Below the pieces are notes generated by a model. The model made no database searches, was not told the origin of the DNA, and worked only from the letters and a program-made list of their open reading frames with translations. Of a stretch of 64,000 nt of DNA, positions 60,282 through 64,000 are shown in pieces. This DNA comes from Alkalihalobacterium chitinilyticum (GTDB lineage Bacteria > Bacillota > Bacilli > Bacillales > Bacillaceae_F), in contig NZ_JAOTPO010000018.1 in NCBI RefSeq assembly GCF_029028005.1, forward strand, positions 1 through 64,000. Direction: 5' to 3'. How positions within the stretch are numbered: the first letter of the stretch is position 1; each line of letters opens with the position of its first letter. Position numbers and translations under genes: made by a program.

Positions 60282-61475
60282 CTATAGTAAAGATAACAGA
60301 AACCCGCCGAATGCTCCAGTTAATACAATGACCCAAGGAGGCAGTTTCCAGAATACTAACATGCTGAATAGGACCGCAGCAAATGCAAAATCAACAGCCG
60401 ATAAGATCGAACTGGTCCAGATCGGATGGTAAAGGGCGGCGATTAAAATGCCGACAACTGCAGCATTAACACCCATTAATGCTCCTTTGATTTTTGGGTT
60501 GCGACGTAATGTGTCCCAAAATGGTAGTGTTCCTAAAATCAGTAGGAATGCAGGTAAAAAGATGGCAACGGTGGCTAACAATCCACCTTGCCAGCCGTTA
60601 ATGACAGCACCGATGTAAGCCGCGAATGTAAATAAAGGTCCTGGTACGGCTTGCGCTGCACCGTAACCAGCTAAAAATTGTTCTTCTGTTAACCACCCTG
60701 TTGGTACAAATTCACGTTCTAGTAAAGGTAAGACGACATGGCCGCCACCAAATACAAGTGCTCCAGAGCGATAAAAACTATCAAACATTGCAATCCAATT
60801 AATTGCTGTAGCTTCTCGTAAAATGGGAAGAAGAATGAGTAATCCAAAGAAAATCGTTAAACATCCGTAAGCAAAGCGACGAGAAATTGGAAACTTCGAA
60901 CTCGATGGAGCATCATCAATGGTTTGCTGTTTATATATTAAATAACCTACAAATCCCGCTAAGATAATAATTCCAACTTGAGTAAATGCCGTTTGCCAGA
61001 GTAATGTAAGGACAATTGCAACTAAGGCAATCGTTCGTCGTTGTAAGTCCGGCGTTAAATTCTTTGCCATCCCTAGAATTGCATGCGCTACAACGACAAC
61101 CGCTACAATCTTTAACCCGTGGATCCATCCGTAGTCAGCAAACCCTAACTGATTGAGAAGAACGGCAAATACTATGAGGGCGATAACGGAAGGAAGGGTA
61201 AAGCCAAGAAAAGCTAATATTCCTCCGAGTAAACCAGCGCGCATGACACCGATTCCTATACCTACCTGGCTGCTTGCTGGACCAGGTAGAAACTGACATA
61301 AAGCTACAAGGTCAGCATAGCTTTTTTCATCCATCCACTTTCTTCTCCGAACGTACTCTTCGTGAAAATAGCCCAAATGAGCAATTGGACCACCGAATGA
61401 AGTGAAACCTAGTCGAGTCGAGACGAATAACACTTCTAACAGCGTTTTTAATTTGTTTTCCTTTTGATTGGACAT
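60282..61475 (-). CDS. chrA: Chromate transporter (two-domain ChrA)
   Basis: A 397-residue long-type CHR protein: two homologous halves of about 190 residues, each with the SFGGP... and PGP motifs (GFTSFGGPIAHLGYF and LPGPASSQVG in the first, ALVFGGGHVVLPLL and AVPGPLFTFAAYIG in the second). It exports chromate, possibly with anion exchange. ATG 61475 follows AAGAGGTG. It is the second gene after the PadR regulator on the same strand, so export is probably induced through it. Confidence 0.9.
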   Translation of the reverse strand: MSNQKENKLKTLLEVLFVSTRLGFTSFGGPIAHLGYFHEEYVRRRKWMDEKSYADLVALCQFLPGPASSQVGIGIGVMRAGLLGGILAFLGFTLPSVIALIVFAVLLNQLGFADYGWIHGLKIVAVVVVAHAILGMAKNLTPDLQRRTIALVAIVLTLLWQTAFTQVGIIILAGFVGYLIYKQQTIDDAPSSSKFPISRRFAYGCLTIFFGLLILLPILREATAINWIAMFDSFYRSGALVFGGGHVVLPLLEREFVPTGWLTEEQFLAGYGAAQAVPGPLFTFAAYIGAVINGWQGGLLATVAIFLPAFLLILGTLPFWDTLRRNPKIKGALMGVNAAVVGILIAALYHPIWTSSILSAVDFAFAAVLFSMLVFWKLPPWVIVLTGAFGGFLLSLL

Positions 61476-61490
61476 CTTTTTCACCTCTTG

Positions 61491-61799
61491 TTAATCTCTA
61501 ATTTCTTTAAAAAGCTCATAGGCTTTGTTTCTTGCTTCAACGAGTAAGGCTTCACCTTTTTCAGTTGTTGAGTAATACTTTCGGATTTTTCCTTCAACAT
61601 TTCGATCATCTTTGTGTAAGAGACCGTCCTTTTCCATGCTGTGAAGGATGGGGTATAATGTACCTGCACTTATGTTATAACCGTGTTCTTTCAGCTCTTC
61701 TAACATCCACAAACCAAAAATAGGATGCTCTTTGGCATGATGTAAAATATGTATCTGAATAAACCCTAGAAATAACTTTCGTAAAACTTTATCCTCCAA
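61491..61799 (-). CDS. PadR family regulator of the chromate transporter
   Basis: A 102-residue winged-helix protein: EHPIFGLWMLEELKEHGYNI, then AGTLYPILHSMEKDGLL and GKIRKYYSTTEKGEAL. TTG 61799 is chosen because GAAAGGAG precedes it by 7 bases; a start 10 codons earlier overlaps that site. It sits 15 bases before chrA, a common PadR-ChrA arrangement. Confidence 0.88.
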   Translation of the reverse strand: MEDKVLRKLFLGFIQIHILHHAKEHPIFGLWMLEELKEHGYNISAGTLYPILHSMEKDGLLHKDDRNVEGKIRKYYSTTEKGEALLVEARNKAYELFKEIRD

Positions 61800-61827
61800 T
61801 CGTAAGCTCCTTTCAGTATTGTTTGCC

Positions 61828-61846
61828 AATATCGAAAACCGATATT
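61828..61846. promoter_or_regulatory. Probable PadR operator of the chrA operon
   Basis: AATATCG-AAAAC-CGATATT is a perfect 7-bp inverted repeat just upstream of the PadR start, in the expected promoter position. Confidence 0.6.
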
Positions 61847-61964
61847 ATAAAAATAACAAAATAAAAAACGAGAAACAACAGCTTGCCGAAATAAAACATA
61901 GTAAATTTACATTTTTAATATGTTATTTACAAAACGACTCATCTGAACAGGGAGAGATGTGTAC

Positions 61965-62423
61965 ATGATCCTAAAGTTAGATATTACAGAACCACAATTT
62001 GCGACTGGGATTTACGACTTGCAGAAAAAAGCCTATGAAGTAGAAGCTAATATCATTGGTTATTTGGATCTCCCACCATTAAAAGAAACCGTTCAAGACC
62101 TCCAACAATGCGGTGAACTCTTTTTAGGATATGTTATAGAGGAAAAAGTAGTCGGGGCGATCTCTTACAAAACGTCTGCAGATTTACTAGACATTCATCG
62201 TTTAATGGTTCATCCTCTTCATTTTAGAAAAGGCATTGCACAAGCTTTATTAACCCATCTTGAAGAGTGTGAGGCAACATTCCGTGAGTGGATCGTTTCT
62301 ACTGGAACGGGGAATACTCCTGCAATAAATTTTTATAAAAGAAATGGGTTTCAAGTGTTAAATGAAGTTAAGGTAGATGAAAGGTTATCCATCACAAATT
62401 TAAAAAGAATGGCAGAAAAATAA
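61965..62423 (+). CDS. GNAT family N-acetyltransferase
   Basis: A 152-residue GNAT enzyme with the acetyl-CoA-binding motif VHPLHFRKGIAQALL and the C-terminal INFYKRNGFQVLNE. Substrate unknown. ATG 61965 is preferred over GTG 61959 because of spacing to GGGAG. Confidence 0.85.
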   Translation: MILKLDITEPQFATGIYDLQKKAYEVEANIIGYLDLPPLKETVQDLQQCGELFLGYVIEEKVVGAISYKTSADLLDIHRLMVHPLHFRKGIAQALLTHLEECEATFREWIVSTGTGNTPAINFYKRNGFQVLNEVKVDERLSITNLKRMAEK

Positions 62424-62475
62424 ACCCTGAAATCTGATAAAAATATGCTGACGGATGTAACCACTTTTGATATGA

Positions 62476-62496
62476 TGATAATGATTATAATTATCA
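62476..62496 (+). promoter_or_regulatory. Fur box overlapping the -10 of the DUF1450 gene
   Basis: TGATAATGAT-T-ATAATTATCA is an inverted repeat with one mismatch and matches the classical 7-1-7 Fur box. Inside it, TATAAT (62486-62491) is the probable -10, so Fur with iron would block the promoter directly. Confidence 0.8.
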
Positions 62497-62526
62497 ATTA
62501 GTTACTTCTAAGAGGTGGACGTACAT

Positions 62527-62757
62527 ATGAAGAAGATCTACTTTTGTAAAGAAAATGATGTTTCTAAAAAAGTGTTTAAACATATAAAAGAAAAGTATCC
62601 AGACATCACCGTGAAACGAAAGGGCTGCATTGGTGAATGCAAAACATGTAAACGTTGTCCTTTTAGTTTGATTGACGGAAAGAAAATCGTGAAATGTGAT
62701 ACAGACGATGAATTATATGCGAAATTAAATAAACAGATATTGAAAAAAGCTAAGTAA
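62527..62757 (+). CDS. DUF1450 family protein, Fur-controlled (YuzB-like)
   Basis: A 76-residue protein with the cysteine pattern FCKEN...CIGECKTCKRCP...VKCDTD, typical of the DUF1450 family. The cysteines could hold an iron-sulfur cluster or zinc. A strong Fur box overlaps its promoter, so it is made under iron starvation. AAGAGGTGG precedes ATG 62527. Function unknown. Confidence 0.85.
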   Translation: MKKIYFCKENDVSKKVFKHIKEKYPDITVKRKGCIGECKTCKRCPFSLIDGKKIVKCDTDDELYAKLNKQILKKAK

Positions 62758-62939
62758 CCGAGGTTGCATGCTGATAATAATGAACGACAGTACAGTTATT
62801 GTGCTGTTGTTTTTTTGATTTATTGATGTTTTATGTCTCTTTCTTAATGATGCGCAGACAATTAAACAACTAATAAACAACTAATCGGGTTAGCTTGGGT
62901 GAAGCAGAAAAAGCTTTGCCTATTTTTATTTACAACTAT

Positions 62940-63000
62940 TGACAATGATCTTTATTGGTTGTATGGTTAATTACATAAGTAACTAACCAAGTAAGTGGGT
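62940..63000. promoter_or_regulatory. Promoter region of the GntR-ABC operon
   Basis: Directly before the GntR gene, GTTAATTACATAAGTAACTAAC reads partly as its own reverse complement (GTTA...TAAC with GTTACTTAT-like arms). This could be a GntR (YtrA-type) autoregulatory operator. Weakly supported. Confidence 0.4.
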
Positions 63001-63006
63001 GGGCAT

Positions 63007-63375
63007 ATGGAATCAAACTTAAAAGAAGATAAGCCAATATATCAACAAATCGCAGAAAAAATTGAGTCTAGCATCCTAGACGGAACGATTAAAGAGGGGG
63101 ATCGCGTTCCATCTACAAACGAATTTGCGAAATTTTATCAAATCAATCCGGCGACAGCAGCAAAAGGAATTAACCAGTTAGTAGATCAAGAAATCGTTTA
63201 TAAAAAGAGAGGGATCGGAATGTTCGTAGCTGAAGGAGCGAGACAGATTATTTTAGGAAAGAGAAAGCAAGATTTTTATAAAGACTATATTGTTCCACTT
63301 AAAAACGAAGCGGATAAATTAGGAATTACCGTAAGTGAATTAAAGGACTTATTAGAAAGAGGGGAAACGCAATGA
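63007..63375 (+). CDS. GntR family regulator, YtrA subgroup
   Basis: A 122-residue short GntR protein: winged helix at residues 10-75 (KPIYQQIAEKIESSILDG, STNEFAKFYQINPATAAKGI) and a short C-terminal tail, as in the YtrA subgroup that controls ABC exporters. It shares an ATGA overlap with the ABC ATPase gene. GTGGGTGGGC precedes ATG 63007. Confidence 0.9.
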   Translation: MESNLKEDKPIYQQIAEKIESSILDGTIKEGDRVPSTNEFAKFYQINPATAAKGINQLVDQEIVYKKRGIGMFVAEGARQIILGKRKQDFYKDYIVPLKNEADKLGITVSELKDLLERGETQ

Positions 63376-64000
63376 ACATTGAAGTGAAAGGTTTAACGAA
63401 AAGCTTCGGGCCGAAGAAAGCGTTAGATCAATTGTCGGTGACGTTTGAAGAAGATAAAATTTACGGTTTGTTAGGCAGAAACGGGGCTGGAAAAACGACG
63501 TTAATGCAAATTCTTGCAGGTCATACGCTTCCGACCGATGGCGCAATTGAATTGAACGGTGAGAAGCCTTTCAATAATCGTGAAGTATTAAAACATATTT
63601 GTTTAGTTAATGAAAATGGAAACTTCAAAAAGAAACTGAGAATAAAGGATGTCCTGAAGCTTGCGTCACTCTTTTACCCTAATTGGTGTCAACAAACCGC
63701 AGATTACTTGTTAGCTGAATTTGGTTTAGATCCAAATTTAAAAACAAAAGGTCTTTCCAAAGGGATGGAATCTTCGGTAGGCATTACAATCGGCTTAGCC
63801 AGCCGGGCAAAAATTACAATCTTTGATGAACCATACATCGGCTTAGATGCTTCGGCACGATATCGATTTTACGACTTACTTTTAGAGGAATATGAGGAGT
63901 ATCCAAGAACAATTATTTTATCGACTCACCTCATAGATGAAGTCAGTAATTTGTTTGAAGAAGTCGTTATTTTACAAAACGGAAAACTGTTATTACAAAA
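63372..64000 (+). CDS. ABC transporter ATP-binding protein (5' part, runs off window)
   Basis: The ATG overlaps the GntR stop. The first 209 residues are present: Walker A GRNGAGKTTLMQ, a signature-like GLSKGMESS (degenerate LSGGQ), Walker B KITIFDEPYIGLD and the switch His in LSTHLIDE. Together with the YtrA-type regulator it is probably the start of an export operon (YtrB/YhcH-like), with the permease beyond the end of the window. Confidence 0.88.
   Translation, partial: MNIEVKGLTKSFGPKKALDQLSVTFEEDKIYGLLGRNGAGKTTLMQILAGHTLPTDGAIELNGEKPFNNREVLKHICLVNENGNFKKKLRIKDVLKLASLFYPNWCQQTADYLLAEFGLDPNLKTKGLSKGMESSVGITIGLASRAKITIFDEPYIGLDASARYRFYDLLLEEYEEYPRTIILSTHLIDEVSNLFEEVVILQNGKLLLQ

Noticed and set aside
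1-64000. CRISPR arrays, rRNA, tRNA and insertion sequences
   Set aside because: No direct-repeat/spacer pattern, no tRNA- or rRNA-like stretch and no transposase was recognised on reading; the tandem arrays found have no unique spacers.

Overview
The window looks like chromosome of a low-GC, Gram-positive, endospore-forming member of the Bacillaceae, probably an alkaliphilic or halotolerant Bacillus relative. The reasons are strong AGGAGG-type ribosome sites with frequent TTG and GTG starts, KapB and a KinB-like kinase, HelD, a queCDE operon under a preQ1 riboswitch, MhqO/MhqD, KhtT/KhtU, an intracellular subtilisin with its LIPF inhibitory motif, and small Bacillus-only families (DUF2639, DUF2187, DUF1450). 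I saw no rRNA, tRNA, CRISPR array, transposase or prophage block. Species is not determinable from reading alone.

Layout. 0-9.4 kb: an AraC regulator diverges from a four-gene sugar catabolic operon (ThuA, two Gfo/Idh/MocA oxidoreductases, a TIM-barrel isomerase). Then come a small membrane protein, topB and a third Gfo/Idh gene. 9.4-14.3 kb: helD, then a cyclic-di-GMP-I riboswitch in front of a protein of unknown function, small membrane/coiled-coil genes and a 51-bp tandem repeat. 14.3-20.3 kb: a zinc alcohol dehydrogenase/class II aldolase pair, a YwaF-like membrane protein, small orphan genes and a large DUF5050-type lipoprotein. 20.3-24.3 kb: a CoA-transferase and a small partner behind a cobalamin riboswitch with attenuator, then a dihydroorotate-dehydrogenase-like domain fused to a duplicated membrane domain. 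24.3-30.9 kb: DJ-1/PfpI, PhzF, a pentapeptide-repeat protein, mhqO-mhqD, a LysM protein and an MFS exporter. 31-36.3 kb: an ECF sigma/anti-sigma pair, a decayed aminoglycoside-phosphotransferase remnant, a GAF-PP2C phosphatase and ferritin. 36.4-42.4 kb: a Rieske-FAD oxidoreductase, amidase, kapB and a LysM-CAP secreted protein.

42.5-45.1 kb is the most interesting part. An intracellular subtilisin gene diverges from a PlcR-like (RNPP, HTH plus TPR) regulator. In the roughly 680 bp after the regulator, on the opposite strand, lie two short genes: a 30-residue holin-like toxin and a 43-residue secreted peptide whose C-terminus (QEDLPHRH) resembles the PapR signalling peptides that bind PlcR. 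Together they form a candidate quorum-sensing cassette.

45.2-64 kb: a methyltransferase, preQ1-queCDE, a PadR/HAAS pair, a KinB-like kinase, two MaoC half-hydratases with a TetR regulator, a cytoplasmic substrate-binding-like protein, a haloperoxidase/PAP2 protein, a khtT-khtU-CBS operon, an ACR3/BASS transporter, a PadR-chromate transporter operon, a Fur-box DUF1450 gene and a GntR-ABC operon running off the end. Control is largely by local one-component regulators plus three metabolite-sensing RNA leaders (c-di-GMP, cobalamin, preQ1). Dispersed GGTGCCAGGTACC palindromes and two tandem arrays (51 bp and 20 bp) are the main non-coding repeats.
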